From the NCBI GenBank assembly GCA_022361535.1, contig JAKSAU010000078.1, forward strand, positions 1-30,631: a stretch of 30,631 nt of DNA. Direction: 5' to 3'. A program made the position numbers and the translations under genes. The DNA comes from Desulfobacterales bacterium (lineage in GTDB: Bacteria > Desulfobacterota > Desulfobacteria > Desulfobacterales > Desulfobacteraceae). The notes beneath the pieces were generated by a model that saw nothing but the letters and a program-made list of their open reading frames with translations, ran no database searches and was not told where the DNA came from. How positions within the stretch are numbered: the stretch's first letter is position 1; the number at the start of each line of letters is the position of its first letter. This document shows positions 16,769 through 25,046 of the stretch, in pieces.

Positions 16769-17347
16769 CTATAATCCTATCCGGGCCATGACTTTTTGCA
16801 TGTCATCCCAGACCTGACGCTTAAGGGATGGGTTTTCTATAAGATCGGACGGATGAAAGGTCGGCATAACCGGAACATTTTTAATTTCAAAAAACTGTCC
16901 ACGAAAATCTGTTAAACTAAGATTGTTTTGTAGGAGAAGGTTTCCAGCCTTTTTTCCCAAGGTTATTATTGCGTGTGGATTATAATTGACTATATGGGAC
17001 TGGATGCGGTTTACATCTGCAGTATTGCAAATATACACCTGTGATGGGGTCAAGTGCATGGCTTTAAGTATTTTGACAAGTAAGTTACCGCCAATACCAT
17101 CGTAAAAATTCCCATTGCTGTCAACAATCATGACTTGTGCATTCTTAGGACCTTGAGCTGAGAAACCATGGGAGTACCAAGCCTTTGTACCCCATTTTTC
17201 GATTGTATCTAATGAATCCTCAGAAAGCGACGGAAAGGTATTGCCTAAGCGGCTCTGTTGCTCCAAAAATTGAGACAAGGCATCAAGAGCATGTAAAAAC
17301 TCAGTTTCCAGATTCTGAATCTTGGTATTTGGTTGATGGTCAGCCAT
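16769..17347 (-). CDS. Uracil-DNA-glycosylase-fold protein lacking catalytic and Fe-S motifs
   Basis: This 192-residue protein aligns by eye with type 4/5 UDGs: AQVMIVDSNGNFYDGIGGNL in the place of the VMFVGEAPG...PFVGxAG region, LTPSQVYICNTADVNRI, ITLGKKAGNLLL, and PVMPTFHPSDLIENPSLKRQVWDDM, which matches the C-terminal HP motif region well. The GEAPG motif is absent, the CRPPxNRxP segment is reduced, and only one cysteine remains, so the four-Cys Fe-S cluster cannot form. The first 60 residues are poorly conserved. It is either inactive as a glycosylase or repurposed. It lies between coaBC and xerC with short gaps. Confidence 0.75.
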   Translation of the reverse strand: MADHQPNTKIQNLETEFLHALDALSQFLEQQSRLGNTFPSLSEDSLDTIEKWGTKAWYSHGFSAQGPKNAQVMIVDSNGNFYDGIGGNLLVKILKAMHLTPSQVYICNTADVNRIQSHIVNYNPHAIITLGKKAGNLLLQNNLSLTDFRGQFFEIKNVPVMPTFHPSDLIENPSLKRQVWDDMQKVMARIGL

Positions 17348-17356
17348 TTGAATCTA

Positions 17357-18556
17357 TCAATAAATTATTTTGACAATGGCATCCAAAATACTGTGAGCGA
17401 CTTTTTCTTTTGACATGAGCGGTATATCAACTACGTTGCCATTCCTGGTAAATAATTTGACTTTATTTGTATCCGCTCTAAAACCTGAATCCTCGCCGCC
17501 TACAAGGTTGGCTGCGATCATATCAAGGTTCTTTTTTTTCATTTTTGCTTTAGCATGCATTTCAAGGTCGTTTGTCTCGGCAGCAAATCCGACAAGAATC
17601 TGATCCGGCCGTTTAATATTACCGATAGCTTTTAAGATGTCTACATTTTCTGAAAGAGCTAACGACATGGACGTTGATTCATCTGTCTTCTTTATTTTTT
17701 TGTCTTCAGTTGAAACCGGCTTATAGTCTGCAACTGCGGCCACTTTTATAATGACATCAGCTCTCTCAAGATTAGATAGCATTGCATCGGCCATTTGATC
17801 GCAACTTTCAATATTGATCCGTTCTACCCCAATAGGGGTTTCCAGACTGACAGGGCCGGATACAAGGGTAACAAAAGCCCCTCTTTGCTCTGCAGCCCTA
17901 GCTATGGCATACCCCATTTTACCGGATGAGTGATTGCTGATGTATCTGACTGGGTCGATTGATTCAAGTGTTGGGCCGGCAGAAACCAGTACCTTTTTTC
18001 CTTTTAAATCTTTTTTGGTTAACAGTGCACAAACTCTATCAAAAATAAACCATGGTTCTGGTAAACGCCCTGCCCCAACTGTTTTACATGCCAGTGCTCC
18101 TGAATCCGGATCAATGATGTCCATCCCTGATTTTTCTAAAATATCAAGATTATTCTGTACCCTCATATTTTGGTACATATCTGTGTTCATTGAAGGACAG
18201 ATCATTACAGGGCAGGTTAGTGCAAGCATGGTAGTAGTAAGTGCATCATCTGCAATGCCGTGGGCAAGCTTGCCTATACAGTTGGCAGTTGCAGGAGCAA
18301 CAACAGCCAGATCAGAGCGGGTGGCAACGTCTATATGGGTGACACTGGACTGAGTATCTGTCCACAGGTCACAAAGGACCGGATTTTCAGACAGAACCTC
18401 AAAAGTGGTTTTTCCGACAAAGCGGGTTGCAGCCTCTGTCATGGATACAGTGACATCTGCCCCGGCTTTTTTGAACAGTCTGAGCAACTCAACAGATTTA
18501 TATGCTGCAATACCTCCTGTAACACCAAGCAGGATATGTTTGCCTTCGAACTCCAT
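17357..18556 (-). CDS. coaBC: Bifunctional phosphopantothenoylcysteine synthetase/decarboxylase
   Basis: Makes 4'-phosphopantetheine from 4'-phosphopantothenate and cysteine in two steps of coenzyme A synthesis. The FMN-dependent decarboxylase half has LLGVTGGIAAYK at 9-20, active-site H75, PSMNTDM at 121-127, and the substrate-flap cysteine C157 in ALACKTVGAGRL. The synthetase half begins near 185 (KKVLVSAGPTLESIDPVRYISN) with NHSSGKMGYAIA at 208-219. The 399-residue length is typical. Its ATG shares one base with the stop of the upstream lipoprotein gene (TAATG). Confidence 0.96.
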   Translation of the reverse strand: MEFEGKHILLGVTGGIAAYKSVELLRLFKKAGADVTVSMTEAATRFVGKTTFEVLSENPVLCDLWTDTQSSVTHIDVATRSDLAVVAPATANCIGKLAHGIADDALTTTMLALTCPVMICPSMNTDMYQNMRVQNNLDILEKSGMDIIDPDSGALACKTVGAGRLPEPWFIFDRVCALLTKKDLKGKKVLVSAGPTLESIDPVRYISNHSSGKMGYAIARAAEQRGAFVTLVSGPVSLETPIGVERINIESCDQMADAMLSNLERADVIIKVAAVADYKPVSTEDKKIKKTDESTSMSLALSENVDILKAIGNIKRPDQILVGFAAETNDLEMHAKAKMKKKNLDMIAANLVGGEDSGFRADTNKVKLFTRNGNVVDIPLMSKEKVAHSILDAIVKIIY

Positions 18557-19077
18557 TAGTAAGTCAAAGAGCCTGAGGATTTAACCGGCCCGCCTCCCAT
18601 TGTGGGTGCAACACCAATTTCTACGTAGGTGTAAATTTGCTCATCACGAATGGTTATAACAGCACAACGAGCAGTTTTCTGATACACCATAATCGTGGTT
18701 TCAGGTGATTTAATCCTTGAAATAACCTGCCAGTTGTCCTTTTCCATGTTCACGCTGAAAAAGTTGTACAAAGAATTAGATTCTACCCTACCTTTTAAAG
18801 TAAGTATACCGGACTTAAAGCCAGGCGTTGAAACAATCACCGTACGGTCTTTAACAACAGATAATTCCATTGGAACAATCACATCTTCAAAATCGTGGTA
18901 TATTGCGGTCGGTTTTTTTGGTTCTTCTTCGATCTGCTCTGATGCTACAGGAGGCTGTGTTGATTCTTCCTGGGGCTTTGAGCTGTTTGAACTGAATAAA
19001 CAGCCTGTTATAAACAAGGAGCATATAATTACAAGAAAAATAGCGAATGAAGATTTTGGACAATTGCGGATATTCAT
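18556..19077 (-). CDS. Lipoprotein of unknown function, 173 aa
   Basis: A type II signal peptide is visible: basic start, hydrophobic stretch, then lipobox ITGC with lipidated C26. Residues 27-55 are Ser/Glu/Pro-rich and probably form a tether. Residues 60-160 form a beta-rich domain: VPMELSVVKDRTVIV, GILTLKGRVE, NFFSVNMEKDNWQVI, MVYQKTARCAVITI. I do not recognise the family with certainty. It lacks Asp at +2 (Leu follows the cysteine), so outer membrane localisation is possible. A GGAG precedes the ATG. It is the first gene of the 12-kb minus-strand run, behind a sigma70-like promoter, and is coupled to coaBC. Confidence 0.82.
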   Translation of the reverse strand: MNIRNCPKSSFAIFLVIICSLFITGCLFSSNSSKPQEESTQPPVASEQIEEEPKKPTAIYHDFEDVIVPMELSVVKDRTVIVSTPGFKSGILTLKGRVESNSLYNFFSVNMEKDNWQVISRIKSPETTIMVYQKTARCAVITIRDEQIYTYVEIGVAPTMGGGPVKSSGSLTY

Positions 19078-19115
19078 TTTTTCTCCAGATTAGCGGTTAC
19101 AGTAAATGAACTATC

Positions 19116-19144
19116 TTTCTAAACCGAATTGTCTCAAAAGTCAA
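19116..19144 (-). promoter_or_regulatory. Candidate sigma70 promoter for the lipoprotein-coaBC run
   Basis: On the minus strand TTGACT (19144-19139) and TAGAAA (19121-19116) are separated by 17 bp. It lies in the 95-bp gap after the pilus cluster, about 40 bp before the lipoprotein ATG. It would separate expression of the housekeeping genes from the pilus genes. Confidence 0.55.
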
Positions 19145-19172
19145 TTGTGGTTATATGCAGTAAAAGAGCCGC

Positions 19173-19577
19173 TCAATCTAAATACGAGCTATATTCTTCT
19201 CTTTGTGATGGAGAAAGTTTTTCAACTGCATTTTTAAGCCCTTTTCCTGAAAAAATAATTATTTTATGGGCGATCAATAATCCAGTTTTATCCTTTCCTT
19301 TAATCACTGCAGTAGCTGGTTGACCATTTTTAATATAAGCTGTATTAGCTTTTGTGAGAACTTTTTCACCGTTGACGTCATACTGTCCTCTATCAAGCCA
19401 AACTGAATTAATAGTGCCAATTGTATGGTCACCTAATTGCATTATTTTGCCTGACGATGACCACTCATGTATGATATCTGTAAATACAGGATAATCCGGT
19501 TGGACTTCATCGGCATATGCCATATTGAAAACTGAAAACCACAAAAGTGTAAGCAAAATAATTTTATATGATTTCAT
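19173..19577 (-). CDS. Small secreted protein downstream of pilY1, unknown function
   Basis: A 134-residue protein with a signal peptide (MKSYKIILLTLLWFSVFNMAYA, cleavage near residue 22). The mature part looks beta-rich with small polar turns: GKIMQLGDHTIGTINSVWLD, AYIKNGQPATAVIKGKDKTGLLIAHKIIIF, then a helical tail SPSQREEYSSYLD. I cannot assign a family; the middle resembles small OB-like or DUF5666-type barrels, which is only an impression. It starts 9 nt after the pilY1 stop with AGAGGTG as ribosome binding site, so it is co-translated with PilY1 and may act with it in the periplasm. Confidence 0.75.
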   Translation of the reverse strand: MKSYKIILLTLLWFSVFNMAYADEVQPDYPVFTDIIHEWSSSGKIMQLGDHTIGTINSVWLDRGQYDVNGEKVLTKANTAYIKNGQPATAVIKGKDKTGLLIAHKIIIFSGKGLKNAVEKLSPSQREEYSSYLD

Positions 19578-19586
19578 ACGTCACCT

Positions 19587-22500
19587 CTAGTCCTTAAATA
19601 TCTGCTGCCAGGATCTCAGTTTTGCTTCTAGATCCTCCAAATTAACTGGTATTAAATCTTCTGGGTCATCATCGTCGTCGTCATCATCGTCATCGTCATC
19701 ATCATCAACTGTAGTGTCGACATCGCCGCTAAGCAGTCCACCTGTACCACCAACTGCAATCTTATTTCCATAAATGGCTATTGAATCAGAGGGTTTGCCC
19801 CCTCCAAGATAGAAGCCGGCAACTTTGTGATTAGTTCCGTCTGCATCCTGAACCGTTTTGTCACCATCATCAAACGTTCCGTTACCGTTGATGTCAAAAA
19901 CTGAATTTTCAACAAATTCACCGGTTTCCCAATCGACAGCCAATATCCATGCATCGCCGTTTCCTTCACAAACATCTCCATCTGGGATGAATGTCACGAT
20001 AAAAACTATTCCTGAAACAACAAGAGGCTGTGTAATGACTCGTTCAGATGCGCTGGTTGTAGGTACAGCCAGTTTAATGGCCCATGATTCTTTATCGGGG
20101 TTGCATTTTCCATCTTCATCTGGACTGTCACATGAAAGGGTACGATACTTAAACATATCGGCTGTGGTCACTCTATTGTCCCCGTTCAAATCAACCCTAT
20201 TTCCATCTTCATCCAAAGCATAGGCCTCTATGATAGAGGTCTGCATTTCAACAAGATCATCATATTTATATGGATCAAGCCCATCGTCATTTTTTGCTGC
20301 ATCTTCATCAAACAAACCAAAGAAGTATTGCTGATATGTAGTGTGCTTATCAACCTGCTCAGAGTATTGTCCAGTTCCGAAATAAATCCATAAATCTCCG
20401 CCACCCACATATCCATAAGATGGGGTTGCAGTTACAGGATTTCGATGATCAGTTTTTTCAAAGTTAAATAAAATATCGCAGTCAGGTGTTTGATTGAAAC
20501 CAATGTCAGACACCCTATACATGTTCCCATAAAGGTTGCCCAAGTAAATTCTATCAGTCAGATAATCTTCGCCGTAGCTATCTACAACAACGGGTGATGA
20601 TCCCTTATCATCAAGCAAGGTTCCGGAATGAAGTTTTACTTTATATGTTGGATTCCCGTCTGCATCTTCCCATACATACCCCTGGTCATAACTTCCTACA
20701 GCAAAGAGATAAGCTTCTTTAGATGCCTGGAGTAAGTCTGTGGAGGCCAATCCAGAGCTAAAGTATGTAGCCCAACCTGCTGAGTTTGGATCATCATAGA
20801 CTCTGGTTATGGCAGGCGCAGATGTAGCAAGTCCCAATTCGGTGTCGGTAAATTCCCATAAATACTTAGATTTGACAGCTACTGTTCCACCTTCGACCGA
20901 GACAGCCCCTGCATCAAAATCTTCCCCATAGGTGACATCTAAGGAAAAGTAAGCAGAGCCTCCTTTACCAAGCCCAGTAGTTAAAATAGTGCGCCATCCA
21001 GTTGTGGAACCTACATAAACATCTGCAGCTTCAGGAGATCCATCTAAAAGGAATTTATGGCAATATGCTGTTGAGCACGGATCATCAGCCGCGCTTGTTT
21101 CAGCTTTTGCCATCTCTGCTTTAACACTGTTCGGATAGAATCGCCATCGTTCAACACCGTCCGACAATTGGAATGCGTGAAGAGCACCGTCATTTGCACC
21201 AACATATACCATTTGGTCGCGATCTCTTACGGTTTCGTCATATTTGAATAGAAAATAGGAATCAAAATTATAATAATATGGCGGGTTGGCAACAATTACT
21301 GGGGTTGAATTAATGATATCACCAAGCGGTTTACACAGGTAATTATCTCCGTCTATTGAGTCTACATCTGGATCCGAGGAATCAACGTATTTTGAAACAA
21401 GATCGGAGGCTTCACTGTTATAGATAAACGCGTTGATTGTAGCCGGCATAACGTCTTTTACTTCCCAGAGGTATGTCGGGTTAAGGTCTCCAGTGAACGT
21501 ATTGAATTTGGTTGCACTTAAATTTCCACTCCAATCAGAAGCATCAAATGAGGCATTCAAAAGAACAGCTCCATCGGTAACAGAGGTTGATAAGGCTGGT
21601 GAGGAACCATGAAAAACTTGGGCTTTTACGTTGGAAACAACACTGTTCATTGCTGAGATAAATTCAGCCTCGTTCTGGGCCATAAAAGGCACAGCGACAC
21701 CATTCTCGTCTTCTTCGTGAAGATGAAACAGGTAGTCTTCAGCGTCAGCTATCCCGGCAACCTGCATAGCTTGTACAATTCTATCTAACTGTGTAGCATT
21801 GCTTAAACCAAAGCCAACAGCAACAATACTGATTCCTTCATCAATCAAATCCTGCACAACATCATCAATTCCATCATTGTCTGTCGCTGTGTTGCCAAGC
21901 CCGTCTGTAACTACAACTAAAATACGCGGCTGGCAGGATAGTTCTGAGTATTTTTCATTGTAGTAATTATCCTCGCGTGTTCCTTGAAAGTACTTTAAAG
22001 CCGCACGCATCGTTGGTACAAGAGGTGTACAGCCTGAAGGTGATCCATCGTATACATTGTCTTGAAGTGCAGTCTGGTGCTCGTCATCATGGTCATCTAT
22101 TCCAACTCGATAATTTGTATAATACGTATCTGCGTTGTCGGAGTCTGATGCCCCGCAGTTTCCACCTGCCCAAGTACCAAAACCCCATGAAATTGACCTG
22201 TCTTCAAAGAGTTGCGATAGAACCCCTTCAGCAATATCTATGCGACTTTGAGTTCCTCCACTGACAGCCATCTGGTTTTTCATACTGCCGGATGTGTCGA
22301 GTTGTACCATAATCGCGGGTTGAACCAGACTCTCTGCAAATAGCGGAATTTCTCCACATGAAGAAGTTGTGGGGACTTCGTCTACTATTAGTGTTATATC
22401 AATTGTAAGGGGTGAATTGTTTGCATCTCCCGTAATAGTCAAAGTTGCGGTATGAGAACCCTCTGAAAGCCCTGATGTTTCAAAATCGACTGTAACTGTG

Positions 22501-23345
22501 TGAGAGGCATCTTTGGCCAAGGCTGGTATAGTACTATCATTTACGACTGCCCATGTTTCACTGCTGATTATGGTGGCATCTGTTGAATCTGCTACAGTTC
22601 CAGAGTTTGTTATTGTAAATTCCTTTGATTCTGCATTATACCCTTCATAACATGACGGACCGAGAGTAGTAGGATCCGCGACCCAGTATGAACCTGAACA
22701 ACCGGCTTCAGGGTTTAAGCTTGTAACTGAACTTGGAACATTTGAATCTGTCGGAGTATATGAACTATTCGTAGTGAGAAAAAATCCATCAATTATAGAG
22801 TTTTTTTCTCGCATGGCTATTCTGATGTAATATGTTCCGGCACTTGTTATCTCGATAGTGTTATCCGAGCCGACCTGCATGGATTTAGTCCAGACAAAAC
22901 TGTTGTAATTACCTCCAAAGTTCCATGCTTTCCAGGTTTCATCATCATCTACAGTGGTGTCATCATCTATAGTGAAGAACATAGAGTCTTCAGAGTTGCT
23001 AAAGCCAATTCCACGCATCCACATATAGTACGTTCCAGTCGTACCAAAATAAACTTCGTAAGTTTTGACTTCATTAACCGGATCATTCCCATGAACTCCA
23101 TCATCTCCGGAACGTAGAACTTCATTGCCATTTGCATTAGCGTATCCAGTGACTTCCTCAAAACGATTATCTTGGTTCGGACTTGAAGCTAAATCGTGTG
23201 ATCCGGTGAAATCTTCTGCTTCAATATAGGTACCATTCGCATCGATATTACAGACTGCATGTGCTGTGGAAACCAAAAGGCAAGTAAAAAGCAAAAAACC
23301 GAAAATCGTTAAACTTACTGAAAAAATACAATTACGTTTTAGCAT
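19587..23345 (-). CDS. pilY1: PilY1-like type IV pilus tip protein with VWA and carbohydrate-binding-like domains
   Basis: Large secreted protein (1252 residues) with a signal peptide ending AHA at about residue 30. Domains by eye: a carbohydrate-binding-module-like region (about 33-190, starting YIEAEDF and ending YYIRIAMREKN...DGFFLT), an Ig-like region (about 195-330), a VWA domain with MIDAS DTSGS at 350-354, and the PilY beta-propeller from about 690 to 1200. Two Asp/Asn-rich calcium-type loops lie at about 1052-1064 (DLNGDNRVTTADM) and 1150-1162 (DINGNGTFDDGDK). Fourteen consecutive Asp occupy 1214-1227 near the C-terminus. PilY1 proteins sit at the pilus tip and help pilus priming, adhesion and surface sensing. 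The start has a GGGG ribosome binding site. It follows pilX, as in Pseudomonas. Confidence 0.9.
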   Translation of the reverse strand: MLKRNCIFSVSLTIFGFLLFTCLLVSTAHAVCNIDANGTYIEAEDFTGSHDLASSPNQDNRFEEVTGYANANGNEVLRSGDDGVHGNDPVNEVKTYEVYFGTTGTYYMWMRGIGFSNSEDSMFFTIDDDTTVDDDETWKAWNFGGNYNSFVWTKSMQVGSDNTIEITSAGTYYIRIAMREKNSIIDGFFLTTNSSYTPTDSNVPSSVTSLNPEAGCSGSYWVADPTTLGPSCYEGYNAESKEFTITNSGTVADSTDATIISSETWAVVNDSTIPALAKDASHTVTVDFETSGLSEGSHTATLTITGDANNSPLTIDITLIVDEVPTTSSCGEIPLFAESLVQPAIMVQLDTSGSMKNQMAVSGGTQSRIDIAEGVLSQLFEDRSISWGFGTWAGGNCGASDSDNADTYYTNYRVGIDDHDDEHQTALQDNVYDGSPSGCTPLVPTMRAALKYFQGTREDNYYNEKYSELSCQPRILVVVTDGLGNTATDNDGIDDVVQDLIDEGISIVAVGFGLSNATQLDRIVQAMQVAGIADAEDYLFHLHEEDENGVAVPFMAQNEAEFISAMNSVVSNVKAQVFHGSSPALSTSVTDGAVLLNASFDASDWSGNLSATKFNTFTGDLNPTYLWEVKDVMPATINAFIYNSEASDLVSKYVDSSDPDVDSIDGDNYLCKPLGDIINSTPVIVANPPYYYNFDSYFLFKYDETVRDRDQMVYVGANDGALHAFQLSDGVERWRFYPNSVKAEMAKAETSAADDPCSTAYCHKFLLDGSPEAADVYVGSTTGWRTILTTGLGKGGSAYFSLDVTYGEDFDAGAVSVEGGTVAVKSKYLWEFTDTELGLATSAPAITRVYDDPNSAGWATYFSSGLASTDLLQASKEAYLFAVGSYDQGYVWEDADGNPTYKVKLHSGTLLDDKGSSPVVVDSYGEDYLTDRIYLGNLYGNMYRVSDIGFNQTPDCDILFNFEKTDHRNPVTATPSYGYVGGGDLWIYFGTGQYSEQVDKHTTYQQYFFGLFDEDAAKNDDGLDPYKYDDLVEMQTSIIEAYALDEDGNRVDLNGDNRVTTADMFKYRTLSCDSPDEDGKCNPDKESWAIKLAVPTTSASERVITQPLVVSGIVFIVTFIPDGDVCEGNGDAWILAVDWETGEFVENSVFDINGNGTFDDGDKTVQDADGTNHKVAGFYLGGGKPSDSIAIYGNKIAVGGTGGLLSGDVDTTVDDDDDDDDDDDDDDPEDLIPVNLEDLEAKLRSWQQIFKD
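19665..19706 (-). repeat. Poly-aspartate codon tract (14 GAT/GAC codons)
   Basis: A 42-bp run of mixed GAT and GAC codons inside pilY1 encodes D1214-D1227. The irregular mix of the two codons argues for selection on the protein, while the near-triplet repetition could also allow slippage and length variation. Confidence 0.9.
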
Positions 23346-23405
23346 TGAGTTTCCCCTTTTATTGCTGGAGAGGTTTAGTTGTAAAACCAGTCAACGATTC
23401 AGGTT

Positions 23406-23912
23406 TTAATACCCGACCTGGTATATTTTTCTAACTATCGTAGCAACTTCGGCCTCACCATTAGCTGTACAGTCTACGGAATATTCGAACTCTTGGTATC
23501 CTGGACCGAATTTTGTTACTGAATAAACTTGTTCATAATTAATACGATACCAGTAGGACGTTCCGTTAATGATACCATCCGGATTAACGGTAAATGTATC
23601 GTTTAGCACGCTATCAGTACCATCGCCATAATTACGAACAGTTGTATTGCCTGGTAAAAGAGATAAGTTGACGAAATCTGGAGCTGAGGCAAGAGCATTG
23701 AGATGAGGGCCAGTTTGGGTCCACCCTGAGTCTGCTATATAAAACCTCTCTTGTACCAAGCGTTCATTTCCGGCTATTTTTAATTCAAAGCTTGTTGTTT
23801 CGATAGCGGCTGTCCCTACAACTGTCAAAAGAGCAAGAATGAGCAAGGTGGTTATTAAAGCAAAGCCATCTTCATTATACAGTCTTTGTTTAAGTCTTAT
23901 TATAATTGTCAT
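23406..23912 (-). CDS. pilX: PilX-like minor pilin
   Basis: The 168-residue protein carries a class III signal (G16 then FALITTLLILALLTVVG), the PilX N-terminal pattern, in which Glu5 of typical pilins is not present. The following NERLVQERFYIADSGW matches the PilX_N family (A..A.SG after the helix). Minor pilins PilV, PilW, PilX and FimU/FimT prime assembly and carry PilY1 to the tip. The ATG overlaps the pilV stop by one base (TGATG). pilY1 follows after a 60-bp gap. Confidence 0.85.
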   Translation of the reverse strand: MTIIIRLKQRLYNEDGFALITTLLILALLTVVGTAAIETTSFELKIAGNERLVQERFYIADSGWTQTGPHLNALASAPDFVNLSLLPGNTTVRNYGDGTDSVLNDTFTVNPDGIINGTSYWYRINYEQVYSVTKFGPGYQEFEYSVDCTANGEAEVATIVRKIYQVGY

Positions 23913-24361
23913 CAGTAAAGCGTACTCTTTAAAAAGTTAATAGTATTGGTCTTAGCTGCTTGGTCTTGATATGTGACTACGAGGGTAACGAATTTGATTT
24001 CATTTTCATCGTTTTCATCAGTAGCCCCATCGCCGTCATTGTCAACACCATCGGTGTTGGTCCATTGGGTTACTGTCCACGAAGCTACGTAGTTGTTATT
24101 AGGTAAGGTATAGTTACCTATCAATTCGTTGTCGTTATGGTTCCCAGCTGTCATAAGTGCTGAAGAATAGTCACTATTTAATAAAATTTCATAAATACTA
24201 CTGACAGAGGAAGTTGCGATAGTGATTTTATTTGCGGAGCTATTGCCACGAGTGGATGAGACGTGCATCATATGAAGAGCCAGTATTCCGACCGCAAGGA
24301 CAACCATAGAGAACAATGCCTCGATAAGCGTGAAGCCTTTATTGTTGTGTTTAAGTTTCAT
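23912..24361 (-). CDS. pilV: PilV-like minor pilin
   Basis: A 149-residue pseudopilin with leader MKLKHNNKG and mature FTLIEALFSMVVLAVGILALHMMH, the PilV pattern. An Asp/Asn-rich stretch at 103-121 (GVDNDGDGATDENDEN) resembles thrombospondin-type-3 or EF-hand-like calcium loops. The start is 4 nt after the pilW stop, and the 3' end overlaps pilX by one base, so the minor pilins are co-translated. Confidence 0.87.
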   Translation of the reverse strand: MKLKHNNKGFTLIEALFSMVVLAVGILALHMMHVSSTRGNSSANKITIATSSVSSIYEILLNSDYSSALMTAGNHNDNELIGNYTLPNNNYVASWTVTQWTNTDGVDNDGDGATDENDENEIKFVTLVVTYQDQAAKTNTINFLKSTLY

Positions 24362-24365
24362 TTGC

Positions 24366-25046
24366 TTATGATCCTAATCCTAAGTTGCGGCATCGTAGCC
24401 GAATAGTTATTATTCGTCTTCGGAAATTGTCGTTATACGGTCCTAAATTCATCCCTGAAGGAACGGAAGCGGTATAGGTTGAACTGTTTAAGTAATTACC
24501 ATCAGCTCCACTAGATCTTGCAAGTAAGGTGATTTGAATTGATCTGATATCAGCCAGAACCGCTGTCACCGCATCATTTTCATCCAAATAAAGAAATTCT
24601 ACAGCTTGTATATTTTCGGCAATGTCCTGAAAACCTCCAGCACCTCCCCTCTGAATGCCAATGTCAGCTGGATCTGGGTTGGCATTGGGTAAACCGTCTC
24701 CATCAGCATCAACTGTTGTAGAATATCCAATATCAATTGTTTCATTAGCATCTACTATGCCGTCTTGGTCGGTATCAGTTGTAAACTGAACACGGCCTGC
24801 AAGTGCAGATGTGATTCCAAAGTTACCCGTTACTTGGGGATCGTATCCAGCCATGCGTAGTTCATTTACCATCACTGTAAATGCGGCTCTAAGATTCTGT
24901 TGCATTTCAGCAACTTGATCCTGAGCGTAGTAGCTTTGCTGTTGTGTTGTGTAAATAGAGTATGCGCCTCCAGTTATCATGATTCCGATAACCAAGGCCA
25001 TCATCATTTCGATCAGGGTAAACCCAGTTTCGTTTTTTATTCCCAT
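24366..25046 (-). CDS. pilW: PilW-like minor pilin
   Basis: Type IV minor pilin of 226 residues, with leader MGIKNETG and mature FTLIEMMMALVIGIMITGGAYSIY, then the PilW-type helix QQSYYAQDQVAEMQQNLRAAFTVMVNELRMAGYDP. Asp-rich segments at 91-102 (DTDQDGIVDANE) and 113-126 (DADGDGLPNANPDP) look like calcium-binding loops. I chose the ATG at 25044-25046 because it gives a standard short leader; an ATG five codons upstream at 25061 is the alternative. Either overlaps the fimT 3' end. Confidence 0.87.
   Translation of the reverse strand: MGIKNETGFTLIEMMMALVIGIMITGGAYSIYTTQQQSYYAQDQVAEMQQNLRAAFTVMVNELRMAGYDPQVTGNFGITSALAGRVQFTTDTDQDGIVDANETIDIGYSTTVDADGDGLPNANPDPADIGIQRGGAGGFQDIAENIQAVEFLYLDENDAVTAVLADIRSIQITLLARSSGADGNYLNSSTYTASVPSGMNLGPYNDNFRRRIITIRLRCRNLGLGS

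Noticed and set aside
19660..19710. Short tandem TCATCG-type repeat suggestive of a repeat array
   Set aside because: It is the in-frame poly-Asp codon tract of pilY1; there are no spacers, so it is not CRISPR.
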